A program made the position numbers and the translations under genes. The notes below the pieces were generated by a model. The model was not told the origin of the DNA, did not search any database, and saw nothing but the letters and a program-made list of their open reading frames with translations. This document shows, piece after piece, positions 27,026 through 35,447 of a stretch of DNA of 64,000 nucleotides. Where the stretch lies: assembly GCA_963738305.1 (NCBI GenBank), contig CAVTVU010000006.1, positions 333,355-397,354 of the forward strand, written 5' to 3'. Source of the stretch: JBBRHQ01 sp963738305. GTDB taxonomy: Bacteria > Actinomycetota > Thermoleophilia > Solirubrobacterales > 70-9. Numbering within the stretch: the first letter of the stretch is position 1; every line of letters begins with the position of its first letter.

Positions 27026-27031
27026 ACCCTA
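27026..27031 (-). promoter_or_regulatory. Candidate -10 element, leaderless hydroxyacid oxidase
   Basis: TAGGGT on the minus strand, 6 bases before the GTG at 27019; no ribosome-binding site is present between them. Confidence 0.38.
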
Positions 27032-27052
27032 GCGCCGAATCCCGTGAGACGA

Positions 27053-27100
27053 GGGTTGGGGCGATTTGCCGCCGTTATGCCGCCAAATTCGCCCTACCCC
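27053..27100. repeat. Imperfect palindrome, family A copy 2
   Basis: A 48-base imperfect inverted repeat with left arm GGGTTGGGGCGATTTG and right arm CAAATTCGCCCTACCCC around GCCGCCGTTATGCCGC. It resembles 17787-17837. It lies 23 bases after the hppA stop in the direction of hppA transcription, so it could terminate that gene. Confidence 0.5.
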
Positions 27101-27123
27101 AGTCATTGCCGCGGTCGCGCCGG

Positions 27124-29208
27124 CTAGAAGTGCACGATCGGGATGATCAGGATCGCGACGATGTTCGCCACCTTGATCATCGGGTTGATCGCCGGCCCCG
27201 CCGTGTCCTTGTAGGGGTCGCCCACCGTGTCCCCGGTGACCGAGGCGGCGTGGGCCTCGGAGCCCTTGCCGCCGTAGGCGCCGTCCTCGATCAGCTTCTT
27301 GGCGTTGTCCCAGGCGCCCCCTCCGGCCGTCATCGAGATCGCCGCGAAGAGGCCGACGATGATCACCCCGATCAGCAGGCCGCCGAGGGCGTCGACGCTG
27401 AGCAGCCCGACCACAACGGGGACCGCGATCGGGATCAGCGACGGCAGGATCATCTCCTTCTGCGCGGCCAGGGTGACGATGCTGACCGTCTTGCCGTACT
27501 CGGGCTTCTCAGTCCCTTCCATGATCCCCGGGTGCTCGCGGAACTGCTTGCGTACCTCCTCGACCACCTGGCCGCCGGCCCGGCCCACGGCCTCAATCGC
27601 CAGCGCAGTGAACAGGTAGACCATCATTCCGCCGATGATCAGGCCGATCAGGACGTCGGGTGAGGTCAGGTGAAAGAGGCCGTTGAGGTCGAAGTTGGCG
27701 GGCGCCTCGCTCCTCAACTCGCTCTTGAAGGCGGCGAACAGGACAAGCGCCGCAAGGGCCGCGGAGCCGATCGCGTATCCCTTGGTCACGGCCTTGGTCG
27801 TGTTGCCAACGGCGTCGAGCGGGTCGGTGACGTTGCGGACGTCCTCGGGCAGATCGGCCATTTCGGCGATCCCGCCGGCGTTGTCGGTGATCGGGCCGAA
27901 TGCGTCGAGGGCGACGATCAGGCCGGTCAGCGAGAGCTGCGCCATTACCGCGACACCGATGCCGTAGATCCCGGCCAGCTCGTTGGCGGCGAGGATCGCC
28001 AGCGCGAGGACCAGCGCCGGCGCAGCGGTCGACTGCATCCCCTGGGCGAGGCCCTGGATGATGTTGGTCGCGTGCCCCGTCTCCGACGCGGCGGCGATCG
28101 TCTTCACGGGGCGGAAGCGTGTGGAGGTGTAGTAGTCGGTGATCACGAACAGGAGCGCGGTAACCGCGACTCCGATCACCGCGCAGAGCCAGAGATCGGT
28201 CACGCTGACGGCCTCGGCACCGGCGCTGGCAAAGCCGAGCCGCAGCGGGTCGCTCATCAGCCAGTCCGTGATTGGGTAGAAGGCGGCAATCGAGAGGACC
28301 CCGGAGACGATCAGCCCCTGGTAGAGGGCGCCCTCGACCCGATCGGACTTGGTCCGCACCGAGAGGGCGCCGATGATCGAGGCGATGATCGCCACCCCGC
28401 CGATCACCAGCGGGAAGATCGCGACGTTTCGCGAGAACTCTCCGGTGAAGGTGAGGACGCCGAGCAGCATCACGGCGACCGAGGTGACCGCGTAGGTCTC
28501 GAACAGGTCGGCCGCCATCCCGGCACAGTCGCCCACGTTGTCGCCGACGTTGTCGGCGATCACCGCGGGGTTGCGGGGATCGTCCTCGGGGATCCCAGCC
28601 TCGACCTTGCCGACCAGGTCGGCGCCGACGTCGGCGGCCTTGGTGAAGATCCCGCCGCCCAGCCGCGCGAAGACCGAGATCAGCGAGCCGCCGAACCCGA
28701 GACCGATGAGCGCATCGACGGCCTCCTTGTCGGTGTGGTCGGTGAGGACGAGGATGCCGAAGTAGCCGGCGACGCCTAGCAGGGCGAGCCCGACCACCAG
28801 CAGCCCGGTCACCGAGCCACCCTTGAAGGCGACGTCCAGCGCCGGCGGCACGCCTCCCCGCGCCGCCTCCGCGACGCGGGCGTTGGCGCGGACGGAGAGG
28901 TTCATGCCGATGAAGCCTGTGGCGCCCGAGAGCGCGCCGCCGATCACGAACCCGATCGCCGGCAGCACGTCGCCCTGGACGATCCACAGAAGGATCGCCA
29001 GCGGGATCGCGACCAGGCCGATGATCTGGTACTGGCGGCGCAGATAGGCGCTGGCGCCTTCCTGCACGGCGTGCGAGATCTCCTGCATCCGCTCGTTGCC
29101 GGGTGAGCGGGCGAGCAGACGTTGCGTGATCACCAGTCCGTAGACGACGGCAGCCCCGGCGCAAACGAGCGCGACGACAACTCCGTAGTCGGTGAGGAAA
29201 TCGGTCAA
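27124..29208 (-). CDS. hppA: K+-insensitive proton-pumping membrane pyrophosphatase
   Basis: 694 residues, about 16 helices, the usual size. It hydrolyses PPi to pump H+ across the membrane. The PPi/Mg site motifs are present: DNVGDNVGDCAGMAADL, DAFGPITDNAGGIAEM and the C-terminal DTVGDPYKDTAGPAINPM. At the cation-dependence site the sequence is GNTTKAVTKG: Lys where K+-dependent enzymes have Ala, so it should be K+-independent, a well-established rule for this family. It starts at ATG 29208 and is followed by a palindrome that may terminate it. Confidence 0.96.
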   Translation of the reverse strand: MTDFLTDYGVVVALVCAGAAVVYGLVITQRLLARSPGNERMQEISHAVQEGASAYLRRQYQIIGLVAIPLAILLWIVQGDVLPAIGFVIGGALSGATGFIGMNLSVRANARVAEAARGGVPPALDVAFKGGSVTGLLVVGLALLGVAGYFGILVLTDHTDKEAVDALIGLGFGGSLISVFARLGGGIFTKAADVGADLVGKVEAGIPEDDPRNPAVIADNVGDNVGDCAGMAADLFETYAVTSVAVMLLGVLTFTGEFSRNVAIFPLVIGGVAIIASIIGALSVRTKSDRVEGALYQGLIVSGVLSIAAFYPITDWLMSDPLRLGFASAGAEAVSVTDLWLCAVIGVAVTALLFVITDYYTSTRFRPVKTIAAASETGHATNIIQGLAQGMQSTAAPALVLALAILAANELAGIYGIGVAVMAQLSLTGLIVALDAFGPITDNAGGIAEMADLPEDVRNVTDPLDAVGNTTKAVTKGYAIGSAALAALVLFAAFKSELRSEAPANFDLNGLFHLTSPDVLIGLIIGGMMVYLFTALAIEAVGRAGGQVVEEVRKQFREHPGIMEGTEKPEYGKTVSIVTLAAQKEMILPSLIPIAVPVVVGLLSVDALGGLLIGVIIVGLFAAISMTAGGGAWDNAKKLIEDGAYGGKGSEAHAASVTGDTVGDPYKDTAGPAINPMIKVANIVAILIIPIVHF

Positions 29209-29302
29209 GTTCGGCTCCTAGGTGGGGTACCCCGGGGCAGGGACCCGGGTGAGGCGGCGCGGGAGTCTATCTGCGAGGGGGGTCGTCGCGCCCTGCGACC
29301 GC

Positions 29303-29764
29303 TCACTGACCCGGAGTCCACAGCCGTGGCGGCGGCTCCCGGCGGGGATCCGAGGAGGGTGGAGGCTCCTCCCCACCACTGCGCGTTCCCTCCCGGCCGC
29401 CAGGCGGTCCATCGTCGCCTCCGGACTCGCCTCCCTCCCCCGCCGGCCCGGCGCCCCCGGCGGCCTGGGCGTAGAGGACCTGTAGCTCTGAGAGCGCGTT
29501 GCGTACCTGCCCGGCCGCCTCGGCGGGGAGCAGGTCGGCGAGCGCGGTCACGGCGTCGATCCCGGTCCTGGCCTGCGCAAGGTCCTGTTCGTCGGGCTTG
29601 GCGATCCTCCGAGCGGCCAGGTTGATGATGCTGGCGACGCTCTGGAGCAGCAGGTCCTCGACCCGGACCTTGCGCATCTGCTCCTCGAGGGCTGCGCGCA
29701 TCTCCTCCTCGCTCGGCGCCTCGCCTTCGGACCCGGGCAGCGGGCTCTCTCCGGTGTCGCTCAT
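29303..29764 (-). CDS. DUF1844-like conserved protein
   Basis: 153 residues. The core EEQMRKVRVEDLLLQSVASI and INLAARRIAK..DLAQARTGIDAV forms two to three helices typical of DUF1844-type proteins, seen downstream of translation genes in many bacteria. The acidic N-terminus and the Gly/Pro-rich tail (GEGGESGGDDGPPGG) look disordered. Function unknown. It begins 34 bases downstream of the ybdK-like gene on the same strand and may end that operon. Confidence 0.66.
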   Translation of the reverse strand: MSDTGESPLPGSEGEAPSEEEMRAALEEQMRKVRVEDLLLQSVASIINLAARRIAKPDEQDLAQARTGIDAVTALADLLPAEAAGQVRNALSELQVLYAQAAGGAGPAGEGGESGGDDGPPGGREGTRSGGEEPPPSSDPRREPPPRLWTPGQ

Positions 29765-29798
29765 CTCTGGGCGCCTGACGGCGCCTGCCTGCGGGATC

Positions 29799-30965
29799 TC
29801 ATCGGACCGCTGATCCTATCCCGTAGCTGGCGCGGGTCTCGGCCACCGAATCGCGGAAGATCTCCTCGATCGAGGCCCCCTCGGCGAGCGCCGCCAGCGC
29901 CCGTTGGGAGCCGTTGGCCTCCGGCAGGGCGACCTCGATCCCGAGGCGCTCGCGGGCCGGCGAGGTCCAGGCCAGGACCTCGTCCAGGACGGCGCGGGCG
30001 GGCTTGGTCTCGCCACGGCGGAAATCGATCATCTCGCCGTCCATCCCGTAGCGGATCGCCCGCCAGAGGTTCTCCTCGATCTCGCGGTCGCGCAGAGGGG
30101 CTCCAGCCCCTTCGTAGCCGTGCTCGTCGTAGTCGAGCGCCGTCTGTGCGATGCAAGAGGCGATCAGCCCGGCCAGGGCGAAGGACTCCTCGCCCCGGCT
30201 CTGGGCGTCACAGATCCTCACCTCGACCGTGCCGAAGGAATGGTGCGGCCGCACGCTCCACCAGAGCTGCGTGGACTCGATGACGGATCCCATCCGCTCA
30301 AGGGTCGAGACGAACTGCTCGTAATCCTCCCAGCTGCCGAAGCAGCCGGGGATGCCGCAGCGGGGAAAGGTGCGGGTGAAGATCTCGGTGCGAACCGAAT
30401 GCAGGCCGGTGTCGCGGTCGTCGAGGAACGGCGAGTTGGCGGAGGCGGCGAGGAGCAGCGGCAGCAGCTCGCGCAGCCAGTCGCAGACGGCGATCGCCCG
30501 GTCCGCCCCCCGGACGCCCATGTGGACGTGCATGCTCCAGGTGTTGTTGCGCTGGGCAACCCAGCCGAGGTCTTCTCGGAGGCGCTGGTAATGGGGAGTG
30601 TCGATGATCACCTGGTCGAGGTAGTTCGCCCAGGGGTGGGTCCCGGTCGCGGCCAGCGCGATCCCCATCTCGGCGCTCAGCCCGAACAGCCTGGCGCGAC
30701 GCTCGCGCTGGCGATCGAGCGCCTCGGCGAAGGTCTCCGAGCGGCCCGAGCGGATCTCTAACTCGGCGGCGATCAGCTCCCCGGCAGCTGACTCCGCGAG
30801 AAGCTCGTCGGCGAGGCAGGCCTCATGCAGCTCCTCGAAGCGGTGCTGAAGCTCGAGGGAGCGCGGATCGACCAGCGCGAACTCCTCCTCGAGGCCAATC
30901 GTGAAATCGGTCGATTCCTCGAAGGTCTCGCGAGCGCGATCGAGATCGAGGCCGGCGTCGGCCAA
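29799..30965 (-). CDS. YbdK-type carboxylate-amine ligase (GCS2 family)
   Basis: 388 residues of the glutamate-cysteine-ligase type 2 family: FTIGLEEEFALVDP at the start, ELEIRSGR, ATGTHPWANY, NNTWSMHVHMGVRGADRA and WWSVRPHHSFGTVEVRICD. These enzymes join an amino group to a gamma-carboxylate using ATP; some make gamma-glutamylcysteine, others have unknown substrates. The start is TTG 30965, 5 bases after the rex stop; the apparent in-frame fusion to rex arises only from the rex frame break. Placement with rex and a glutaredoxin suggests a thiol or redox role. Confidence 0.87.
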   Translation of the reverse strand: MADAGLDLDRARETFEESTDFTIGLEEEFALVDPRSLELQHRFEELHEACLADELLAESAAGELIAAELEIRSGRSETFAEALDRQRERRARLFGLSAEMGIALAATGTHPWANYLDQVIIDTPHYQRLREDLGWVAQRNNTWSMHVHMGVRGADRAIAVCDWLRELLPLLLAASANSPFLDDRDTGLHSVRTEIFTRTFPRCGIPGCFGSWEDYEQFVSTLERMGSVIESTQLWWSVRPHHSFGTVEVRICDAQSRGEESFALAGLIASCIAQTALDYDEHGYEGAGAPLRDREIEENLWRAIRYGMDGEMIDFRRGETKPARAVLDEVLAWTSPARERLGIEVALPEANGSQRALAALAEGASIEEIFRDSVAETRASYGIGSAVR

Positions 30966-30970
30966 CTTGG

Positions 30971-31646
30971 TCAGGCGAGGTAGAAGTAGAGCGCGTAGAG
31001 CAGGTCCACGGCGGGGCTGGAAGTGTGAACGGTGACCTCCGGGGGGACGTGAAGAAGCTGCTCGGAGTAGTTGAAGATGATCTTCACGCCCGGCGTCGAC
31101 GAGGCGGTCGGCGACCGCCTGGGCGGCGTCTGCAGGGACCGCGAGGACGCCGACCACGATCTCCTCCTCGGAGACGACGTCGTCGATCTCCCCGAAGTCG
31201 CGAACCCGCATCTCCCCCACCTGCATCCCGACGAGGTCGGCATCGACGTCGAAGATCGCGACGATCTGGAAGCCGTGATCGGCGAAGATGTCGGAGCTGG
31301 CGATCGCCTGGCCCAGGTTCCCGGCCCCGAAGAGCGCGATGTTGTGCTTGCCCGAGGTCCGCAGGATCTTGCGGATCTCCGAGACGAGCGAGTCGACGTT
31401 GTAGCCGACGCCGCGCTTGCCGAACTTGCCGAAGCCGGAGAGGTCACGGCGGATCTGGGTGGGATTGATGTGCGTGTACTCGGACAGCTCCTGCGAGGAG
31501 ATCGTCTCCCTGCCCATCTTGCGGGCTTGGGTCAGCACCTGCAGGTAGCGAGAGAGCCTCGCGGCGACGCCCAGCGAGAGTCGCTCGCCATCGGCGGTGA
31601 ACCCCGCTGCGTCCCCGACCGTTTCGATCGTGCCCGGATCGATCAT
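30971..31646 (-). CDS. rex: Redox-sensing transcriptional repressor Rex (one frame break)
   Basis: Rex senses the NADH/NAD+ ratio and represses respiratory genes. The N-terminal winged helix contains RLSRYLQVLTQ, ISSQELSEYTHINPTQIRRD and GKFGKRGVGY; the Rossmann domain contains NIALFGAGNLGQAIA and VGMQVGEMRV. One extra base at about 31092 shifts the frame; the next frame over ends VKIIFNYSEQLLHVPPEV and LLYALYFYLA, the normal Rex C-terminal swap helix. Length 676 confirms one insertion. ATG 31646 overlaps the glutaredoxin stop (ATGA). No Rex operator was recognised in the window. Confidence 0.9.
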
Positions 31647-31888
31647 GCCGTCACAGTATCGAGACTGGAGCGCAGGGCGACCGGATCGAGCACCAGCTCG
31701 GAGACGACCTCGCCGTCGAGCAGGACCACGGGGATGCGCTCGAGATAGCGCCTGAGCAGGCGCTCGTCGGAGTCGATGTCGATCTCGCGCATCTCGAAGC
31801 GGTAGCCCTCCGCCCGCAAGGCCAGGATCGCGTCGACGGCCTCTTTGCAGAGGTGGCAGCCCGGGCGCGAGTAGACGGTGAGGATCAA
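31643..31888 (-). CDS. Glutaredoxin-like protein
   Basis: 81 residues: MILTVYSRPGCHLCKEAVDA carries a CxxC redox motif at the first helix, and RIPVVLLDGEVV is the cis-Pro strand. The size and CHLC motif fit the DUF836/glutaredoxin-like group. It probably reduces disulfides with thioredoxin-like chemistry. The start TTG 31888 overlaps the tsaD stop (TTGA) and its own stop overlaps the rex start (ATGA). Confidence 0.87.
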   Translation of the reverse strand: MILTVYSRPGCHLCKEAVDAILALRAEGYRFEMREIDIDSDERLLRRYLERIPVVLLDGEVVSELVLDPVALRSSLDTVTA

Positions 31889-32910
31889 GCCGCGGCCCGC
31901 TGGGGATCGGAGGCGAAGGCGTCATAGCGCAGATAGTCCGGGTAGGGGATCGACGGGGCGAACCGGGCCGCTGAGCCGATCATCGCGGCGTTGTCCGTGC
32001 AGAGCTCGGCCGGCGGGAGCTTGAGGCGCAGCCCGCGCTTGCGGCAGAGCTCGGCGACCCGTCGCCGCAGGGGCCCATTGGCGGCGACCCCGCCGCCGAG
32101 CGCCACCGCCTCCCATTCGCCGGTCTCGAGGCCGCGCTCGAGCTTGGCGACGAGCTGCTCGACGACGGCGGCCTGGTAGCCCGCGGCGAGGTCGGCTCGC
32201 CGCTCGGCGACGCCCTCGGTCCCAAGGTCCCGGCACCGGTAGGCCAGCGCCGTCTTCAGCCCGCTGAAGCTGAAGTCGAGGCCCGGATTCCTGCTCATCG
32301 CCAGCGGGAAGTCGATCGTGCTCTCGTTCCCCTCGGCCGCCAACCGCTCCAGGGCCGGGCCGCCGGGGTAGCCGAGGCCCAGCATCCGGGCCCCCTTGTC
32401 CAGCGCCTCCCCGGCGGCGTCGTCGAGAGTCTGGCCGAGTACCTTGTGGCCGCGGTGGTCGCGGACCGCCGCCAGAAGCGTGTGCCCGCCGCTGGCGAGC
32501 AGGCAGACGAAGGGCGGCTCGAGCGGCTCCGGCTGGAGGAAGTTCGCCGCCACGTGCCCCTGCATGTGATCGACCGGGGTCAGCGCCAGCCGATGGGCAG
32601 CAGCCAGGGCCTTCGCCGTGCTGAGGCCGACGAGGAGCGCCCCGATCAGCCCCGGCCCGGCGGTGACCGCCACGGATCCGGCCTCCTCGATCCCGATCCC
32701 CGCCTCCCGCAGGGCCGCCTCGACGACCGGCACGGTCAGCTCGAGGTGATGACGGGCGGCCACCTCGGGCACCACGCCGCCGAACCCTTCGTGGGCGGCC
32801 GCCTGCGAGGAGATCACGTTTGAGCGGATTCGCGTGCCGTCGACGACGGCGGCGCAGGTGTCGTCGCAGGAGGTCTCGATCGCCAGGAGCAAATCCGCCC
32901 GCGGACTCAA
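31885..32910 (-). CDS. tsaD: tRNA N6-threonylcarbamoyladenosine transferase subunit TsaD
   Basis: 341 residues of the Kae1/Qri7/YgjD family, which transfers the threonylcarbamoyl group to A37 of ANN-decoding tRNAs. AIETSCDDT at the start is the ASKHA phosphate loop; HMQGHVAANFL provides the iron-binding HxxxH; CLLASGGHTLL, SFSGLKTAL and ALGGGVAANGPLRRR complete the ATPase core. The start is TTG 32910, next to the rimI stop, giving the expected N-terminus. It needs TsaB (same operon) and TsaE (35.0 kb). Confidence 0.95.
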   Translation of the reverse strand: MSPRADLLLAIETSCDDTCAAVVDGTRIRSNVISSQAAAHEGFGGVVPEVAARHHLELTVPVVEAALREAGIGIEEAGSVAVTAGPGLIGALLVGLSTAKALAAAHRLALTPVDHMQGHVAANFLQPEPLEPPFVCLLASGGHTLLAAVRDHRGHKVLGQTLDDAAGEALDKGARMLGLGYPGGPALERLAAEGNESTIDFPLAMSRNPGLDFSFSGLKTALAYRCRDLGTEGVAERRADLAAGYQAAVVEQLVAKLERGLETGEWEAVALGGGVAANGPLRRRVAELCRKRGLRLKLPPAELCTDNAAMIGSAARFAPSIPYPDYLRYDAFASDPQRAAA

Positions 32911-32911
32911 A

Positions 32912-33391
32912 TCAGGCCGAGTCCGACCACATGATGATCGCGTCCTCGCCGTTGTCGTGGTAGTAGCGGCGGCGGACGCCGGCGGAGCGGAAGCCGAGGC
33001 CCTCGTACATCGTGATCGCCTCGCGGTTGGAGGTCCGCACCTCGAGCGTGAACGGCAAGCCCTCGCCGGCATCCTCGAAGAGACGATGGATCAATCGGGT
33101 GGCGATCCCGCTGCGGCGCTCCTCCGGGGCGACGGCGACGTTCATCAGGTGCCAGACCTGCTCGTAGCGGGAGCAGACGAGGTAGCCCAGCAGGCGATCG
33201 CCCGCCGTCGCCGCCAGGCAGATTCCCGACGGCTTCGAGAGCTCGAGCACGAACATCGCCAGCGACCAAGCGGTCGGGAAGGAGCGCCGCTCGATCGCGA
33301 TCACCGCGGGCAGATCGCTGTAGGAGAGCCGGCGAAGCCGGATCTCCGCGCCGAACTCAGTCCGGGGATCTCGGTGGAGTGTCTCGCTCAC
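32912..33391 (-). CDS. rimI: Ribosomal-protein alanine N-acetyltransferase
   Basis: 159-residue GNAT enzyme. The acetyl-CoA site is VAPEERRSGIATRLIHRLF (Q/RxxGxA pattern), preceded by VWHLMNVAV and followed by TLEVRTSNREAITMYEGLGF. It sits between tsaB and tsaD, the standard place for rimI, where it acetylates the N-terminus of ribosomal protein S18 in E. coli. The GTG start lies inside the end of tsaB, overlapping by 35 bases. Confidence 0.92.
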   Translation of the reverse strand: MSETLHRDPRTEFGAEIRLRRLSYSDLPAVIAIERRSFPTAWSLAMFVLELSKPSGICLAATAGDRLLGYLVCSRYEQVWHLMNVAVAPEERRSGIATRLIHRLFEDAGEGLPFTLEVRTSNREAITMYEGLGFRSAGVRRRYYHDNGEDAIIMWSDSA

Positions 33392-34064
33392 GCCAGCGTT
33401 TCGCGTCGGGTTCTCTCAGGTATCTCGGTTCGAGCGTCCCCTCCCCGGCATCGGCTGCTCCGAGGGCGCAGACGTGCCGGGCGGCGATTCGATGAACGGG
33501 ATCGGACTCCCCCGGGATCTCGGCGCCGCTGCCGGTGAGCTCGAGCCGGAATCGTAGCGCCCCCGAACCGGCGGCCAGCGGCGATCCTGAGAGGCCCGAG
33601 ACGAATTCGGCGAGCTCGCCCGGACCGGCCAGGAACGGCTCCCGCAGCGGCGAGCCGTCGGCGTCATAAAGCGCGGCGAAGATCTGCCCACGCCTGGCGT
33701 CGAGCGCCGCCAGCAGCTGTCGCTCTCCCCCTGCGGCCTCGGTCATTCCGAGAGCGAGCGCGTCGAGGGATCCCACGCCGATCGCGGGCTTCCCCAGCGC
33801 GGCCGCGAGCGCCCGCGCGGTCGCGACGCCGATCCGCAGCCCGGTGAACGAGCCGGGTCCGGTCCCCGCGGCGATCCTCGCCACTCGCGCCCATCCCCCG
33901 GCCACCTCGGCGGCGCGCTCGATCGCCGGCAAGAGGGCACTCGCGTGGACGGGCCGGGTTCCCGGCGGCCCCGGCCCGACGACAGTCTCATCGACCACCT
34001 CGCCGTCCTCCCAGGCGCAGACGGCCGTGTCGTCGGTCGCCGTGTCGAAGCCGATTACGAGCAC
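33357..34064 (-). CDS. tsaB: t6A biosynthesis subunit TsaB
   Basis: 235 residues, an inactive ASKHA homologue that dimerises with TsaD. MLVIGFDTATDDTAVC begins the first lobe; ASALLPAIERA and GTGPGSFTGLRIGVATARAL are the family signature; LLAALDARRGQIFAALYD continues the core. It starts at GTG 34064 and overlaps rimI, with order tsaB-rimI-tsaD. Confidence 0.92.
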   Translation of the reverse strand: MLVIGFDTATDDTAVCAWEDGEVVDETVVGPGPPGTRPVHASALLPAIERAAEVAGGWARVARIAAGTGPGSFTGLRIGVATARALAAALGKPAIGVGSLDALALGMTEAAGGERQLLAALDARRGQIFAALYDADGSPLREPFLAGPGELAEFVSGLSGSPLAAGSGALRFRLELTGSGAEIPGESDPVHRIAARHVCALGAADAGEGTLEPRYLREPDAKRWRERDTPPRSPD

Positions 34065-34110
34065 CGATTCCCCGCGGCGGCATCGAGCGGAGGTCGCAAT
34101 CCCGAGCGGA

Positions 34111-34533
34111 TCAACGGGAGGGCAACACCCGGAACTTCCTGCGGCCGATCCGCTTCCCCTTGACGAACCAGGTGACCCTGTGCACTCCCGGCACGTTCGA
34201 GTTGATGATGTTGTAGTAGAGGACGCCCTTGGTGGCCTGCTCGGACGCGCACGGCCGGGTCGGCTGCGAGGGAAACTTGATGCAGATCTTGTAGGAGACG
34301 TTGTGGAGGTTGCTGCGGAACATCGCCGCCTTGGTGGTGGTCGCCGCGCAACGGTGCTTTGGACGCGCTACCGCCATCTTCCTCTTGATCAGCGCCGTGG
34401 TCGGCTGCGGACCCAGCTGCGGGCAGACCACGTAGACCCGGTAGGGGGCCTGCTTGGCCCCGGCAGAGGAGCCCGGCAAGAGGAGGGCGCCCGCGAGCAG
34501 CAGAGCGGCGGCTATGGTCGTGACTCGCTTCAC
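34111..34533 (-). CDS. Secreted basic hypothetical protein
   Basis: 140 residues from GTG 34533: VKRVTTIAAALLLAGALLLP and GSSAGA form a signal peptide, then a basic mature domain YRVYVVCPQLGPQPTTALIK, HRCAATTTKAAMFRSNLHN, VSYKICIKF, CASEQATKGVLYYN and a closing VTWFVKGKRIGRRKFRV. Four cysteines may form two disulfides, and the closing strand looks like an Ig-like edge. Function unknown. It ends 46 bases before tsaB begins on the same strand. Confidence 0.66.
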   Translation of the reverse strand: MKRVTTIAAALLLAGALLLPGSSAGAKQAPYRVYVVCPQLGPQPTTALIKRKMAVARPKHRCAATTTKAAMFRSNLHNVSYKICIKFPSQPTRPCASEQATKGVLYYNIINSNVPGVHRVTWFVKGKRIGRRKFRVLPSR

Positions 34534-34716
34534 TGCTCGTATCCCTCGCTGCGGTCGCGTTCGGAGAACGCCGGCGCGTGATGCTACCGGCACCTGATCG
34601 AACACCGGCGCGGCGGCAAAGATGCGCCCGGACCCCTGTACGCTGGGGCCCGAGTCGAGGCCCCGGTACGTCCGATCCGCGGCCCAATCCGCAACCCCAC
34701 CCGAAAGGCAAGTCCG

Positions 34717-35013
34717 ATGAGAGGGATCAGGCAGAGCAGGCCGGCGGCGCTGCTGACTCTCGCCGCCGTCGGTGGCGCCCTGGCCCTGGCCGGCTGCGGC
34801 AGCACCGATGACGTCAGCACCGCCCTGGACAAGGCGCAGACCGAGGCCAACAAGGCCCTGAACGAAGCCAACAAGCAGATCAACAAGGCGCAGAAGAAGC
34901 TGAACGAGAAGGTTCCCGAGGCCCAAAAGAAGCTGAACCAGGCCGAGAACAAGGCCAACAAGGCCACCAAGCAGGCCCAGAAGGCGATCGACAAGGCCGG
35001 TTCCGGCTACTGA
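34717..35013 (+). CDS. Small coiled-coil lipoprotein
   Basis: 98 residues: signal peptide with lipobox LALAGC (Cys at about 27), then a nearly pure Lys/Ala/Asn/Gln heptad helix (KAQTEANKALNEANKQINKA) repeated to the end. It is probably a lipid-anchored surface helix; similar K/A-rich small lipoproteins are structural. It converges on tsaE with a 7-base overlap of the 3' ends. Confidence 0.75.
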   Translation: MRGIRQSRPAALLTLAAVGGALALAGCGSTDDVSTALDKAQTEANKALNEANKQINKAQKKLNEKVPEAQKKLNQAENKANKATKQAQKAIDKAGSGY

Positions 35014-35447
35014 TCGAGGGCGCCCGAGACCTCGATCAGGCGGCGGTCTCCGCCCGCGTGCCGGAGCGCCACCCGCAGGGGTCGTCCCTCCAGGTGGGGC
35101 TCGGCCGGGGCAGACCACTCGATGAAGGCAACCGAGTCCGGCCTCAGGTAGTCCTCAAGCAGCGCCGGGTCCTCCTCCTCGAGGCTCTCGAGGCGATACA
35201 GATCGAGATGGGAGACGGGGATTCTGGCGCTCTTGTAGCGGCGCCCGATGGTGAAGGTCGGCGAGGTCACCGGTCCCTCCACGCCGAGCGCCCCGCACGC
35301 GCCGCGGATCAGCGTCGTCTTCCCCGACCCGACCTCGCCGCTGACCAGGACCACGTCGCCCGGCCCGAGCCCGGCGGCGATCCGGGCGCCGAACGCCTCG
35401 GTCTCCTCCGCCGACGAGGTCTCGCGCGTCTCGCCGCCGGCGCTCAA
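35007..35447 (-). CDS. tsaE: t6A biosynthesis ATPase TsaE
   Basis: 146 residues. P-loop VLVSGEVGSGKTTLIRG, then GVEGPVTSPTFTIGRRY, SHLDLYRLES and FIEWSAPAEPHL, the invariant TsaE signatures. It drives product release in the TsaB-TsaD complex. The start is TTG 35447, overlapping the uracil-DNA glycosylase stop (TTGA), so it is the downstream gene of that unit, away from tsaB/tsaD. Confidence 0.93.
   Translation of the reverse strand: MSAGGETRETSSAEETEAFGARIAAGLGPGDVVLVSGEVGSGKTTLIRGACGALGVEGPVTSPTFTIGRRYKSARIPVSHLDLYRLESLEEEDPALLEDYLRPDSVAFIEWSAPAEPHLEGRPLRVALRHAGGDRRLIEVSGALDQ

Noticed and set aside
29799..31925. A single 708-codon minus-strand frame joining Rex to a YbdK-type ligase
   Set aside because: The apparent fusion results from one extra base near 31092. 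The true Rex C-terminus is in the next frame and ends at 30971, with a separate TTG start for the ligase.
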